Shown: piece by piece, positions 31,818 through 43,439 of the stretch
Numbering within the stretch: position 1 is the first letter of the stretch
How the letters are laid out: every line of letters begins with the position of its first letter
Origin: Heloderma charlesbogerti
Taxonomy: Eukaryota; Chordata; Lepidosauria; Squamata; Helodermatidae
Direction: 5' to 3'
DNA length: 64,000 nucleotides
NCBI GenBank assembly: GCA_026122225.1
Contig: JANEZZ010000807.1
Coordinates: forward strand, 868,001-932,000
Translations under genes and position numbers: made by a program
The notes under the pieces: generated by a model
Told to the model about the DNA's origin: nothing
What the model saw: the letters and a program-made list of their open reading frames with translations, nothing else
The model's database searches: none

Positions 31818-33028
31818 TTTAGTTTTCAGATTACAGCACCTAAGTTGTTTCCTAGTTGTCCATTCCACAGGAATGCAGAAGCACCCAACACACCCCGCCT
31901 GCCCAAAAGCTTTGGCCATCCCAGGCTCTAGGCAGCAGGAGGTGGTCCTCTTCTAGGTGTCCTAACGTTGTGTGGGCCAAAGCTGCATTTTGCACAAGGC
32001 ACTCTTAAGCATACCGACCCCTCACCAATCATAATTATTTCTTCCTTCTGAAGGGGCATGGGGAAGTGCCCCATAGGTTGGTAAGTGGGGCACAATTTGA
32101 TTCTTCTTTGCAGTTGAGTGACAGAAGTAGATTGCTGGGGGTCTCCAGGACTGTTGGTGCCTTGTGTGAAAACAGCTTTGGGCTGGAGGCCAGGGCAACT
32201 TGCAAGAGTGAGCGTCCTGGTGTCAGGGTGTCCTGAAGCTGGTTTTGAGAGGCAGCTGCGCCTGCGCCACTGTGTTTGGGTATGGGACTGGGAGCCAGGA
32301 AGCACCATCAGATGATGCTAGTCCAAGAGTGAGAAGAGAAGAGTTTCTTCCAGCTTTTGTGTGCTGATTACTTTAACATACTGTTTGGCATGATCATTGT
32401 CCTCTCCTTTGTTTTCCCTTCCTGTGTTCTCTGTGGGAGTTGCCCCAAAGGAGGAAGGGGGGGCAGGTGATTCCCAGATTTCCTTTAGGTCTGCAAGAGC
32501 ACTTTGGCCTGCAGCCACCAAGAAGCCTGCGTAGGGTGAATAGTGGTGGTACCTTGGTTACTATGGCAACAGAGGCGATAATAGAAGCTGGCCTCCTTGT
32601 TGTTTCCTGGCAGCAGTGGAGAGCTGCTTCTGCAGGCAGGCTGGGCCAAGGAAGGAAGCCTCCAGGGCCTGGCCTTGATCTGCACTGGGCTTTCTGCATT
32701 GGCCAGAAGGAGATCTTTGCTGCAGCAGCCCTCACAGCTTCCTAGGCAAGGCCGTGGGTGGGCTGGGGACAGCATGAGCTCTGTGCACCTGGGCAGAGGG
32801 GATGGTAGAAGAGCCCCTCCAGGCCTGGGCACTTCTGCCCTTTGCACGATGGTTCAGAGGATGGGCTCTGAACCAAAAGCCCCCCTCGGCCCAGGTAAAA
32901 AGCTCGGCTATATAGCTCGGCTATAAAGTTACCAGCAGGGGGCTTAGAGAGGCTGCTTTGCAAGGTAGCCCAGAGAGAGTCAGGCTGAGAACTGCAGATG
33001 TATGTGAAGTGATGTGTGTGTATACTGA
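31818..33028. other. Unassigned DNA
   Basis: No gene or repeat clearly recognised. Frames at 32,440-32,926 are Ala/Gly/Leu-rich and unsupported by splice sites. Confidence 0.3.
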
Positions 33029-33180
33029 CCAGCCTTCCCAACCTGGGGCACCTCCAGAGGTTTTGGACTGCAATTCCCAGGCTGGGAATGGTTATTTCTT
33101 TATTTCATAGCCGAATAGCTGAAGCTCTGAGTGGTTCACAAAAATTAAAACCACAGAGTGCAGCATAAAACCTTTGGGTC
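33029..33180 (-). mobile_element. Half MITE plus L2 tail fragment
   Basis: 33,029-33,090 repeats the left half of the palindromic unit ('ggcacctccagaggttttgg', 'actgcaattcccag'). 33,091-33,180 is a minus-strand L2 tail ('tttatttcatagccgaatag', 'tggttcacaaaaattaa'). Confidence 0.5.
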
Positions 33181-33400
33181 ACTCCTTCGGGGAGTGACGA
33201 AGGCAAGGGCACCACCCCCTTCTTGAGAACTCTGTGCGCACCCCATGCAAGAAGACGAACGACAGCTAAGGAGTGGTGGGGCGAGGACCTTGGGAGGGGG
33301 TTGGTTTTTCCTTTTCTTTCTCTCACCTGTAATTCTCTCTCTCTCTTTCTCTCTTTTATTTCTCTCTCTCGAGAGGTCTAGCAAAGGGGATATATTTCCA
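33181..33400. other. Unassigned DNA with CT-rich run
   Basis: A pyrimidine-rich CTCT tract lies at about 33,315-33,372. It may be the 5' end of the following L2. Confidence 0.3.
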
Positions 33401-35338
33401 TTGATTTTTGTTTAACTGTTGGTGGGGGGTGGTTTGGGGGGGATTCTGTTGTGTCTTTAGGGGTGGGTAGCCTGCCTGATAGGCGGAAGCAAGGGGGCGT
33501 GTGTCCACCTGACGGAGGCAGTGGGGGGAGTGTTGGGGGCCAGACTATACAGAGGCTGGGTGGCAGGCACTGGCGGGGCACTAGGGGCAGGCTATGCCAG
33601 CTAAGGGGAACAAGGGAGAGATGTGTAATATCTGTCCCCTGTTCCGGGCCTGGCCAGAGCCAAAGGATGGCTCGGGGAGGCGTGACTCCACCTTCTGGCC
33701 TTCATTTGCTGCTCTGCAATGCCAGGTCTGTTACCCAGAAAACATCCCTCATCCATGACATGATCCGGAATGAGGGTTCAGACCTGGCTGGCTGAGGCTG
33801 CTGCTCCAACTCTTGTGGCCATGTGCCCAGCCAGATTTTCATACGCACAGCAGCCGAGGGCTGGGGATCGGGGCGGGGGAGTGGCTGTTATCTACCAGGA
33901 GTCCTTGGTCTTCACCAGACCCCCTCTCTGGGAGACGAAGGATGCTGAGTACCTGTTATGGAGGTTGGGCCCAAAGGGCAGTCTGGGGATTCTGCTCGTG
34001 TACCGCCCACCCCGCTGCACGACTGACTCCCTAGCCGAGGTGCCTGAGGTGATCTCTGATGTGTGTGTGCAGTCCCCTAACTTATTGGCGTTGGGGGACT
34101 TCAATGTATATTCAGAAGCCATCCTCACAGGGGCACCTCGGGACTTCATGGAGACCATGGCTTCCTGGGAGCTGTACCCTATTCTAACTGGGCCCACCCA
34201 TGTAGCTGGTCATGCGCTAGACCTTGTGTTTGTTTCTGGAGAAGCGGGGAGTGATCTGGAAGTCGGGGGTATATCCACCACTCCCTTGTCATGGTCAGAT
34301 CACTATCTGGTGATGTTGGACTTATTGGTTCCACAACCCCTCTGCAGGGGTGGAGGACCCATTAAAATGGTCCGCCCCAGGCGTCTTATGGATCCGAATG
34401 GATTCCTGAACGCGCTTGGGGATTCTCTGGAGCACGCAAATGGCCACTAGGTTGAGACCCTGGTGGGTGGCTGGAATGCCACAATCACTGGGCATTAGAT
34501 CGGGTGGCTTCAGATGAAATGCCCTCTCCCCCTGAACAGGGTTTGAACTGCACCATGGTTCAATCTGTGGTTACGAGCTCTGAAACAGGAGGTGAGACGG
34601 CTAGAACACCGGTGGCGGAAGTTTTGCTCCGAAGACGATCAGACAGGGGCTAGAGCTGTATCTTCAGCCTATCATGTGGTGGCGAAGGCAGCAAAAAAGG
34701 ACTATTATGCTGCCTCTATCGTGTCCGCAGAGTGCTGTCCCAGGAGGCTGTTCCAAGTGGTCTGGAGCCTGTTTGGTCCAGTTTCTCTGGAACCGCTGGA
34801 GCATTCTAAGGCCTCCTGTGAGGCCTTGGCAAGGCACTTTGCAGATAAAATTGATCGGATCAGGAGTGTTATTCCATGCGCCATGGATACAGTTAGCGAG
34901 CAAGAGGCGGCCTGTGGCAAACCGGTTTTGTGGGATTGGTTCCAGCTTCTTCCTTCTGATGAAGTGGACAAGGTGCTTTCATCTGTAAAGCCAACCACCT
35001 GCTTACTTGATCCTTACCCTTCTTGGCTCATTCTGAGCTGCAAAGAGAGGCTGGGTGAGGGGATCAGGGCGGTGGTGAACGCCTCCCTTGAGCAAGGAGT
35101 GATGCCATCAGCCTTCAAGGAGGCAGTGATAAGGCCGCTCTTAAAGAAGCCCTCCTTGGATCCCCAAGTCTTGAACAACTTTCGCCCCATCTTGAATCTG
35201 CCATTTTGGGGCAAGGTGATTGAGCGGGTGGTGACGATGCAGTTGAAGGCACACTTGGAAGAAGCCGATTATCTAGATCCATTTCAATCAGGCTTCAGGC
35301 CTGGGCATGGGACAGAAATGGTCTTGGTTGCCAGTTCA
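33400..35338 (+). mobile_element. L2-A LINE 5' half (+)
   Basis: Plus frames at 33,770-34,450 carry an endonuclease: GDRGGGVAVIYQESLVFTR, ILLVYRPPRC, NLLALGDFNVYSE, HALDLVFVSGEA and SWSDHYLVML. Frames at 34,592-35,353 carry the linker and start of the RT (VIRPLLKKPSLDPQVLNNFR; DPFQSGFRPGHGTEM). It breaks off at 35,338 where the inverted-repeat element starts. It differs strongly from the young L2 copies, so it is an older or different subfamily. The 5' end is approximate. Confidence 0.82.
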
Positions 35339-35915
35339 GACACAGGCATATGACCTATATTTTCTGCAGTGAAGTCTGAGGCAAAGAATTCGTTCAAGTT
35401 CTCTGCAATCTCCTTGTCTTCCTTAGTGCTTCTTTAACTCCATTGTCATCCAACAGTCCAACTGCCTCCCTAGCTGGTTTCCTGTTTCTGATATATTTAA
35501 ACAATTCTTTATTGTTGACCTTGATGTTGTTAGTTATATGCTTTCTTACATATCTCTTATTGTCTGCTTGCATCTCCTTTGTGCAAGCTTGTGCTCCCTT
35601 TTTCTCCAAATGCAGACTTCTAAAAATTTCTGGTCTGATTTGTGTAACCAACAAAACCACCTAGTATGCATATAAGACAACCAGAAAAAATTGGGTAGAC
35701 ATTACCACAGTCTGGAACAGATTTTCTAGACTCCATCTTTCAAAATGGCTGCTGCCAAATTTTAACTGCACCTATGTCAGCTCCTGGAACACTTACAGAT
35801 GTCGTTCTGGTGTCTAAATATTTGTTTTTGAGATCAAAGAATTCAACTATAAGGTTCTTAAATTCATATAGATGTTAGAAAATAGATTTCATGTTATTTA
35901 TTCAATAAAAATTGT
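35339..35915 (+). repeat. Left arm of a large inverted repeat
   Basis: Two parts. The outer part, 35,339-35,659, is CR1-B coding sequence on the minus strand (RKPAREAVGLLDDNGV at about 35,490-35,440). The inner part, 35,660-35,915, is non-CR1 ('accacctagtatgcatataa', 'aattgggtagacattaccac', 'ttcaaaatggctgctgccaa'). Both recur inverted at 41,203-41,853. The inner part matches the right arm at roughly nine of ten bases by eye. Confidence 0.8.
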
Positions 35916-35959
35916 TGTAAACCAATGAAGTCACTACCTACATAAAGAATTGCCATGTC

Positions 35960-36513
35960 AAAGGGCTATAAACTGCAAGGGCCTACTTTGTAAGCCATCT
36001 ATCAGATAATTTCATTGTTGAGGGCAACCTGATTTCCCTGAACCACACAGTAGAGCAACATGCTGAAATTGAGCTTGCAATCAGCTTGGTTAAACATGGA
36101 ATTTCTGAAGAAATAAATAATGAAGTTGTTCCAACATGGGCTGGATGTTGTTCTTTGGTATCAAAGGCAACACTACCTGTCATGCAAGTGGGATCCCTTC
36201 CATTCATTTCAAAACCAGTTACAAATCATGCAACAATTTTCTTAGCTTTGAGAAACTTACAGTATGTTCGTTCACAACTAAAACAGCCAGCTTAGACAAT
36301 ATTCTCAGATGAGGGTGTGTTCCATATCACTGCTGATATCGTAATGAGTAACTCATTAGACTTTCTTGACATCATTCCAATGCTTGGAAACTTCTGTTGT
36401 GCAAAAATTGTCATGCATATTATTAGAAAGTGTCTCCGTGGCAGTGGTGCGCGGATAAGCTGGTTGAGTGCAAAGTGTTTGGTATAAAGACTTCGGAATC
36501 AGTAATGAATGGA
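35960..36513 (+). pseudogene. N-terminal/middle part of the element's protein
   Basis: The frame 36,086-36,295 reads WAGCCSLVSKATLPVMQVG, SLPFISKPVTNHATIFLALR and NLQYVRSQLKQPA, then a stop. In the same frame it continues FSDEGVFHITADI and FLDIIPMLGNFCC, then KCLRGSGARISWL and [15 protein letters not shown] up to 36,540. The order (a 'pvTNhATi.lAL' block, a DEGV block with acidic residues, a 'MLGnF' block, an 'M.G.HY.R' block) matches, from memory, a widespread family of uncharacterised animal transposon-like proteins. It is dead here: stops plus the CR1 insertion immediately after. Confidence 0.55.
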
Positions 36514-36542
36514 AGCCATTATTACAGATCCCTTAAGGGATC

Positions 36543-39058
36543 CTCGTCAAGGAGAAGATGATGATGAAACTTTTGAAAAGCAAATAGCCAGTGTTTCAAG
36601 GAAGCATGATGTAGTAGTAATGGGGGACTTCAATTTCCCCAATATTTGTTGGGAGACAAATTCTGCAAAACATGGCCCCTCCAAGAGATTCCTGACTTGT
36701 GTTACTGATAACTTCCTCCTACAGAAAGTAAAGGAAGGAACAAGAGGATCGGGCTATTCTTGACTTGATCCTAACCAACAGAGATGACTTAGTGGATAAA
36801 GTAGCAGTTACAGGAACTCTGGGGGAAAGTGACCATGTTATACTTGAGTTCTTGGTTCTAAAGGAAGCAAAGGCTGAGTGTAGTCAAACGCGTACCCTGG
36901 ATTTTAGGAAAGCCAATTTTAATAAACTCAGAACAATGATCAGTAAGGTCCCATGGCAAGCGACTCTAACGAGAAAAGGAATCCAAGATGGGTGGGAGTT
37001 TTTAAAAATGGAAATTCTCAAGGCACAATTACAAACAATTCCAACAAGAAAAAAAGGTGGAAGACAACAGAAGAAGCCAATGTGGCTTCACAAAAAGCTT
37101 AAGAGATGACCCGAAAACACAAAAGGACACATAGGAAGTGGAAGGAAGGCCAAGCAACAAAGGAAGAGTACCGGCAGGTAGCATAGAATTGCAGGGATGG
37201 CGTCAGGAAGGCTAAAGCTGAGAACGAGCTGAGGTTAGCAAGGGATGCTAAAAGCAACAAAAAGGCTTTCTTCAGATATGTGCATAGCAAAAGACAGAGG
37301 AAGGAAATGGTGGTTCAGCTATTAAATAAGGATGGCAAAATGATAACAGATGACAAAGAAAAGGCAGACGTGCTCAATTCCTACTTTGGCTCAGCCTTCT
37401 CCAGAAAGAGGGTGTATGAGCCCCCTGGCAAAGGTGAAGTACAGGCTGCAGGGGCTGGATTACAGCTTGAGATTGATAGGTGTATGGTCAAGGAACACCT
37501 AATTACTTTGAATGAGTTCAAATCTCCAGGGCCAGATGAACTGCATCCAAGAGTAATAAAGGAAGTGGCAGAAGAACTCTCAGAACCACTGTGGATTATC
37601 TTTGAGCAATCATGGAGGACGGGTGAAGTGCCAGATGACTGGAGGAGGGCTAATGTTGTCCCTATCGTCAAAAAGGGCAAAAAGGGGGAACCTGGGAACT
37701 ATAGACCAGTTAGTCTGACATCAATCTCTAGGAAAATTCTGGAGGAGATGATAAAGCAATCCATCTGTAAGCACCTTGAAAACAATGCAGTGATGACTCG
37801 AAGCCAACATGGATTTGTGAGGAACAAATCCTGCCTGATGAATCTGATCTCATTTTTGGATCAAGTCACCTCCCTTGTGGACCGTGGGAATGCTGTGGAC
37901 ATCATATACCTTGACTTCAGCAAAGCTTCGACAAAGTGCCCCATGATATCCTGATGAGCAAACTAGCTCAAAGTGAGCTATATGAAGCAACTCTCAGGTG
38001 GATCCACAGTTGCCTACAGGATCGGACTCAAAGACTGCTTATCAATGGGATCTTCTCAGACTTGGGAGAGGTAACGAGTGGGGTCCCCACAGGGCTCAGT
38101 CCTGGGCCCAGTGCTCTTCAACATTTGTATTAATGACCTGGAGGAGGGGTGCGGGGAATGCTGATCAGATTTGCAGATGACACAAAATTGGGCGGGAAAG
38201 CTAATACCTTGGAAGACAGAAACAAAATTCAACATGATCTTGATAGACTAGAGTGCTGGGCAGAAAACAACAGAATGAAATTTCATAGGGATAAATGCCA
38301 AGTTCTGCACCTAGGAAAAAGAAACCAAATGCACAGTTACAAGATGAGGGATACTTGGCTCAATAATGCTACAAGCGATAAGGATCTTGGAATTGTCGAT
38401 CACAAGCTGAATACGAGCCAACCATGTGATGTGGCTGCAAAAAAGGCAAATGCTCTTTTGGGCTACATTAACAGAAGCATAGCTTCCAAATCCCAGGAAA
38501 TATTAGTTCCCTTCTACTCAGCACTGGTTAGGCCTCATCTGGAGTACTGTGTCCACTTCTGGGCACTGCACTTTAAGAAGGATGCAGACAAACCGGAGAG
38601 GGTTCAGAGGAGGGCAACAAAGATGATCGGGGAACTGGAAACAAAGCCCTATGAAGAGAGACTGAAAGAACTGGGCATGTTTAGCCCTGTGAAGAGAAGA
38701 CTGAGGGGAGATAGGATAGTGCTCTTCAAGTACTTGAAAGGTTGTCACAGAGAGGAAGGCCAGAATCTCTTCTCGATCATCCCAGAATGCAGGACATGGA
38801 ATAATGGGCTCAAGTGACAGGAAGCCAGATTCCAGCTGAACATCAGGAAAAAAGTCCTGACTGTCAGAGCAATACGACAATGGAACCAATGACCTAGGGA
38901 GGTGGTGGGCTCTCCCACACTGGAGGCATTCAAGACGAGGCTGGACAGCCATCTGTCAGGGATGCTTTGACTCGGATTCCTGCATTGAGCAGGGAGTTGG
39001 ACTCAGTGGTTTTATAGGTCCCTTCCAACCCTACTATTCTGTGATCTATGATTCTGTA
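36543..39058 (+). mobile_element. CR1 LINE (+) inside the inverted-repeat element
   Basis: A 5'-truncated CR1 of about 2.5 kb from the endonuclease ([35 protein letters not shown]) through the linker and RT (FKSPGPDELHPRVIKEV; WRRANVVPIVKKGKKGEPGN; SLTSISRKILEEMIKQSI; FADDTKLGGKANTLED at about 38,170) to an imperfect tail ending near 39,058. Frameshifts lie near 36,760, 37,110, 37,930 and 38,150. It separates two parts of another coding region, which dates it as younger than the host element. Confidence 0.9.
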
Positions 39059-39062
39059 TTCT

Positions 39063-41003
39063 TGAAGAATACATAAGATGAAGCAATCGGCTATGCAGTG
39101 CTGTGTCACCTGACATGAAACTTGAACAAACTATACAGAGAGCTCAAAAAGAATAACTGGATAGGCAAGACAACAAATGTACATCACTGAATGGCAATAA
39201 GCAATTCTTTCAGAGAAATAATTGGTGCTAACAGTACCAGCTACAGGGAGGCAACTGTTCATCATGAATTGTCTGGGAATTTATCTTCCAATGTGTTATC
39301 TTTTACCATGCTCTGTGAATTCATGATCAGCACAGGCAATCCATATGAAATGTCCAGTCAGACACAACTGCATAATTTCATCACCTAACAATGCGTACCT
39401 AGAGAGATTGCTCTCCGTCTCATGAAAGTAAAAGAACATGGTGAAGAAGGCTACTTAACATTTAGAAATGAATGATTTGTGAAGAAAACTCAAAAACTTT
39501 CGGATGTCATTATAAAGGTGAAGCTACCAACAATGGAGAGGAAAAGAACAGTGCCTATTCCAAAATCAAAGTCTACACTAGGTTACCCCCCCCAAATCCA
39601 AAATCGCTGTTGCTGAAAGAAGCGTACATATAGCTAAAGAAAGGAGAGAAAGTATGAAGGATATTTTAAAGTACGATCTATTGCCAACAAATATGCTGTT
39701 TGATGGCAATGGCTTTCCCACTAAACCAGTAAAGTATCTTCTGTTGGCTGAGCTTGAGAAGCAACTGGAGCTGTTAGCTTACTGCTTTCAACAACGTGGC
39801 TTCCTGGAAACTGCTGTTATTGCAGATTTTATGTCACAAATTCACCAACTGAGAACAAGAGATATGAAAGTATTTAAAAATGCTTTTGACAAACTTTGGG
39901 CAAGTGGAATGCAGTACCAAACAGTAGATAGAGCACACTTCGTGTTTGATAGCTACATTTTGCAGTCCCTTAAAGAGAGAGAAAGAGAATGATGAAAGAC
40001 TGCTGATCCAATCGAACTGATGAAGATAAGAGTGTGATACTCCTATTCCCATTCAGATGGACAGGTTCTGGTCTTCCAACAAAACCAAAAAGATGCTCCA
40101 ATTGGCTGCCAGTAGTTTCATTGACAATCCAAAAGTGACAACAATGATTATGGTGTTAAGTGGAATCATGATAGGAGATCATGATAACAGAGATGCACTT
40201 AGAGTTAGAAAGCAGGAGGTTGAAACCTGCTCTGAGCTTCAGATCTCTGTTGAAGAAGCAGATGCTAGAATGATAATCCATCCGATCCACACTGTTCAGT
40301 CAGGAATTAGATGCCTCACAGTATCATCAAATGACACTAATGTAGTTGTACTCCTCCTTCAATATATATTTGAACTATTCACAAACAATTGGGAAGAAAT
40401 GTGGATAAATGTAGGAGCGAGAGACAAAGTGTGCTACGGACCTCTTCACAAACTTGCAAAACATTTTAGAGCTACACTTCGCAGTATTCGAATTAAGGCA
40501 CATATCATTACAGGCTGTGATGTCACAAGTAAGGTAGGAACAAAGCCATCGGCCTTGAAAGCGCTACCAGAAATGTTTCTGCTTGGTTTTGCAAAAGAAA
40601 ACACTCGACAAAGAGGAGGAATATCTTGTTAAGGATTTACATCCATCAACAAAGTGTAAGACATTTGATGACCTTCGATATTCAGTGCAGACACACCGAC
40701 ACATATCAGAACTTCTGCTTTCATCTTTCTCAATTAGAAATGGACATCTGAGAAGATGCTTTTTCATTCTTTGGGCATGCTTAACTCCTTCCGGTGGATA
40801 CTTCATTTATGAAGCTCTACAACCAACAAAACATTTGGATGGTACAAAACATTAAGTGATATTCTAAAGCCTGAACTCTGTCTCAACATGATGCCTTCTG
40901 AAGTACTTGTAGAGTGCGCATGCACAGCTTGCGTTACTAGTAGATGCAGATGTCATTTAAACTATGTGGCTTGCACAGAGTACTGTAAATGTGGAGCAAT
41001 GTA
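39063..41003 (+). pseudogene. C-terminal part of the element's protein, XPG/FEN1-like motifs and Cys-rich end
   Basis: After a decayed start (VSPDMKLEQTIQRAQKE, then NPYEMSSQTQLHNFI) come frames 39,654-39,992 (KYDLLPTNMLFDGNGFPTK; AHFVFDSYILQSLK) and 40,057-40,632. The latter holds EEAD (40,252-40,263), SNDTNV (from 40,327) and TGCDVTSKVGTK (GCD at 40,513-40,521). The spacing of EExD, a DxD-like pair and GCD followed by a small-residue/Lys helix resembles the acidic core of FEN1/XPG nucleases. The second Asp of the middle pair is Asn here. After a frameshift near 40,600 the frame 40,583-40,855 continues, and a Cys-rich tail (CTACVTSRCRCHLNYV, ACTEYCKCGAM) ends near 41,003. Several stops; inactive. 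Confidence 0.55.
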
Positions 41004-41202
41004 AAGGAATGTAGTTGAAGAGATAAAAAGCAGCAACCACTGTCACACTCACATTCACTCCACCCTGATAATATTTTTTTGTAAAAAGTTATGATGAGTG
41101 TTTACATATACCAAATGTATGCCTTTGTTCGAGTAATACTGACAAAATTCTTCCTGTTGTATACTTTAGTATTTCAGTGTAATAATGTTTTGCAAAATTA
41201 TG

Positions 41203-41853
41203 TTAATATTTACGATTTTTATTTAATAAACAAATGAAACCTATTTACCTTATAACTGAATTCCTTGACCCCCCAAAACATATATTTAGACACCAGAATG
41301 ACATCTGCAAGTGTTCCAGGAGCCGACATAGGTGCAGTTAAAATTTGGCAGCAGCCATTTTGAAATATGGAGTCTAGAAAACCTGTTCCAGACTATGGTA
41401 ATGTCTACCCAATTTTTTCTGGTTGTCTTATATGCATACTAGGTGGCTTTGTTGGTTACACAAATCAGACCAGAAATTTTTGAGTCTGCATTACAGGGAA
41501 TGGAGAAAAAGGGAGCACAAGCTTGCACAAAGGAGATGCAAGCAGACAATTAGAGATATGCAAAAAAGCATTTTGAAGAGCATATTGCAAACAATATCAA
41601 GGCCAACAATAAAGAATACTTTAAATATATCAGAAGCAGGAAACCAGCTAGGGAGGCAGTTGGACTGTTGGATGACAATGGAGTTAAAGGAGTACTAAAG
41701 GAGGTCAAGGAGATTGCAGAGAAGTTGAATTAATTCTTTTCATCCGTCTTAACTGCAGAAAATATAGGTCAGATACCTGTGTCTGAACTGATGTTTTCAG
41801 GAAGGGAGTTTGAAGAAATGAAGCAAATAGTGGTAACAAAGGATGAAGTTCTC
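41203..41853 (-). repeat. Right arm of the large inverted repeat
   Basis: Inverted copy of 35,339-35,915. The inner part 41,203-41,447 contains the reverse of 'ttcaaaatggctgctgccaa' and 'gtatgcatataagacaacca'. The outer part 41,448-41,853 is CR1-B on the + strand (RKPAREAVGLLDDNGV-like at about 41,640-41,685) and reaches about 80 bp further than the left arm. It ends at 41,853 where an L2 begins. Confidence 0.8.
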
Positions 41854-41854
41854 A

Positions 41855-42765
41855 ACGTGTTCTGGAGGGGGTTGCACTCCCCCAAAGGACCACATTCATA
41901 GTTTGAGGGTGCTCTTGGATCCAGAACAGTCACTTGAGGCACAGGTGAACTCAGTGGCACAGAGCACTTTTATCAGCTTGGGCTGGTATACCAACTACGC
42001 CCTTATCTGGACAGAGATAGCCTAGCTACAGTTATCCATGCTCTGATAACTTCTCGTCTGGATTACTGCAATGCGTTATACGTGGGGCCGCCTTTGAAAA
42101 CGGTCCGGAAACTTCAGCTGGTCCAAAATAGGGCAGCAAGATTGTTAACAGGGACTGGCCAGCAAGCTCATATTACGCCAGTACTTTTTCAGTTGTGCTG
42201 GCTGCCAGTCCATTTCCAGGCCCAATTCAAAGTGCTGGTATTAACATTCAAAGCCCTTAACAGCTTGGGGCCAGGTTATCTGAAGGATCGCCTCCTCGCA
42301 TACGTGCCTGCCCGGTCCCTAAAATCATCCTCGGCGGCCCTTCTCCATGAGCCCCTGCCAAAGGAAGTGAGGCGGGTGGCTACTAAGAGGAGGGCTTTTT
42401 CTGCTGTGGCACCCCGGCTGTGGAATGAGCTCCCTAGTGAGGTTCGCCTGGCACCTACATTGTATTCTTTTCGGCACCAGGTGAAGACCTTTTTATTTTC
42501 CCAGGCATTTTAGCATTTTAGCTTTCTAGACTTTTAGCTTTGCTGTTTTAAATCTGTATTTTAAATCCCTGCACTGCTGCTAGGTTTTATTCTGGTTTTA
42601 TTCTGGTTCTATTGTTATACTGTGGTTTTAATGTTTTATATATATTTTATATCGTTTTATTGTGTGCTCCTTCATTTTAATTTCTGTGAACCGCCCAGAG
42701 AGCTTCAGCTATTGGGCGGTATAGAAATGAAATGAATGAATAAATAAATAAATAAATAAATTTCC
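41855..42765 (+). mobile_element. L2 LINE 3' part (+), young subfamily
   Basis: Starts within ORF2 (GVALPPKDHIHSLRVLLDPE) and continues with the frame 42,082-42,513 (KLQLVQNRAARLLTGTG; LWNELPSEVRLAPTLYSF; TFLFSQAF). It ends in the L2 tail ('gagcttcagctattgggcgg', then AAATA repeats to about 42,761). Nearly identical to the L2 at 10,262 and 51,923, apart from a small frameshift near 41,880. Confidence 0.88.
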
Positions 42766-43439
42766 GACGCCTGCCTACAGATTGTTAGCAGTTGTAACTT
42801 CAAGCATGTTCCCCAAATTGCCAAGCCTTTCCCCTTATGCCAGCCTGCTTTGGGGAAGGGCAATTAAGACCACTCCTTTCTGTTTCAAATGGAAACAGGC
42901 CTGCCTGAATAAAAAGGTCATTAACTGGTGGCAGATTGTCCTTGGGGAGGGGGTCAAGCAGATCTCCCTTATGATAGGGAGTGCCATGGGCACAGCAATG
43001 GAAAAGCTGACTCAGGTCTTCCCCCATAACTGCAACTGAGATGGTAGCAAGATGTCTAAAGCCCATAGTGTTGCACGCTTCAGTTCCATCTCAGCTGCAT
43101 TACTGCAGGCCTGCCCTTGAAAAGTGTCTGGACATGTCAGCTGGTCCAGAACGGTGCAGCCAGCCTGCTGGCTGTTGTCGGGTATGGGGAGTAGGTGACT
43201 CCTTTATGGCAACAGCCTCACTGGTTTCCCATTTGTGTCTGGCTTCAATTAAAAATGCTGGTTGCAACCGTTAAAGCCCTAAACTAGGCTATGCACGGAC
43301 CCCCAACTCTGCTTCAGATGCCGCTTCATATCTTCTGAAGCGGCCCTGCTCCAATTCGGACCCCATCCACTTCGACTCAGATCTGAATCCGAAGTGAGAT
43401 TCGGATATCCGAATCACTTGTTTGGGGCATTTTCCCACT
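42766..43439. other. Unassigned DNA
   Basis: No gene recognised. The part near 43,060-43,270 has L2-like phrases ('ctgcattactgcaggcctgc') but is too decayed to call. Confidence 0.3.

Larger units (their letters stand above)
35339..41853 (+). mobile_element. Large inverted-repeat element, candidate DNA transposon with XPG-like nuclease
   Basis: Arms of about 570-650 bp enclose a decayed coding region on the + strand (35,960-36,513 and 39,063-41,003), split by a CR1 at 36,543-39,058. The left flank is L2-A and the right flank a young L2. No target-site duplication was found at the outer limits, so the true transposon ends may be the inner arms (near 35,660 and 41,447) or beyond. Terminal inverted repeats plus one long nuclease-like gene fit a cut-and-paste transposon. 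Academ elements, reported to carry an XPG nuclease domain, are my best guess. The family call is from memory and unverified. Confidence 0.55.

Noticed and set aside
32440..32926. Frames of 101-120 codons as small exons
   Set aside because: No motif, no conserved splice context; likely chance.
35983..36207. Minus-strand frame in the inverted-repeat element
   Set aside because: The + strand matches a recognisable protein pattern here; the minus frame is its shadow.
35339..41853. CRISPR-like or viral system
   Set aside because: No short spaced direct repeats; proteins resemble a eukaryotic transposon-type nuclease and LINE RT only.
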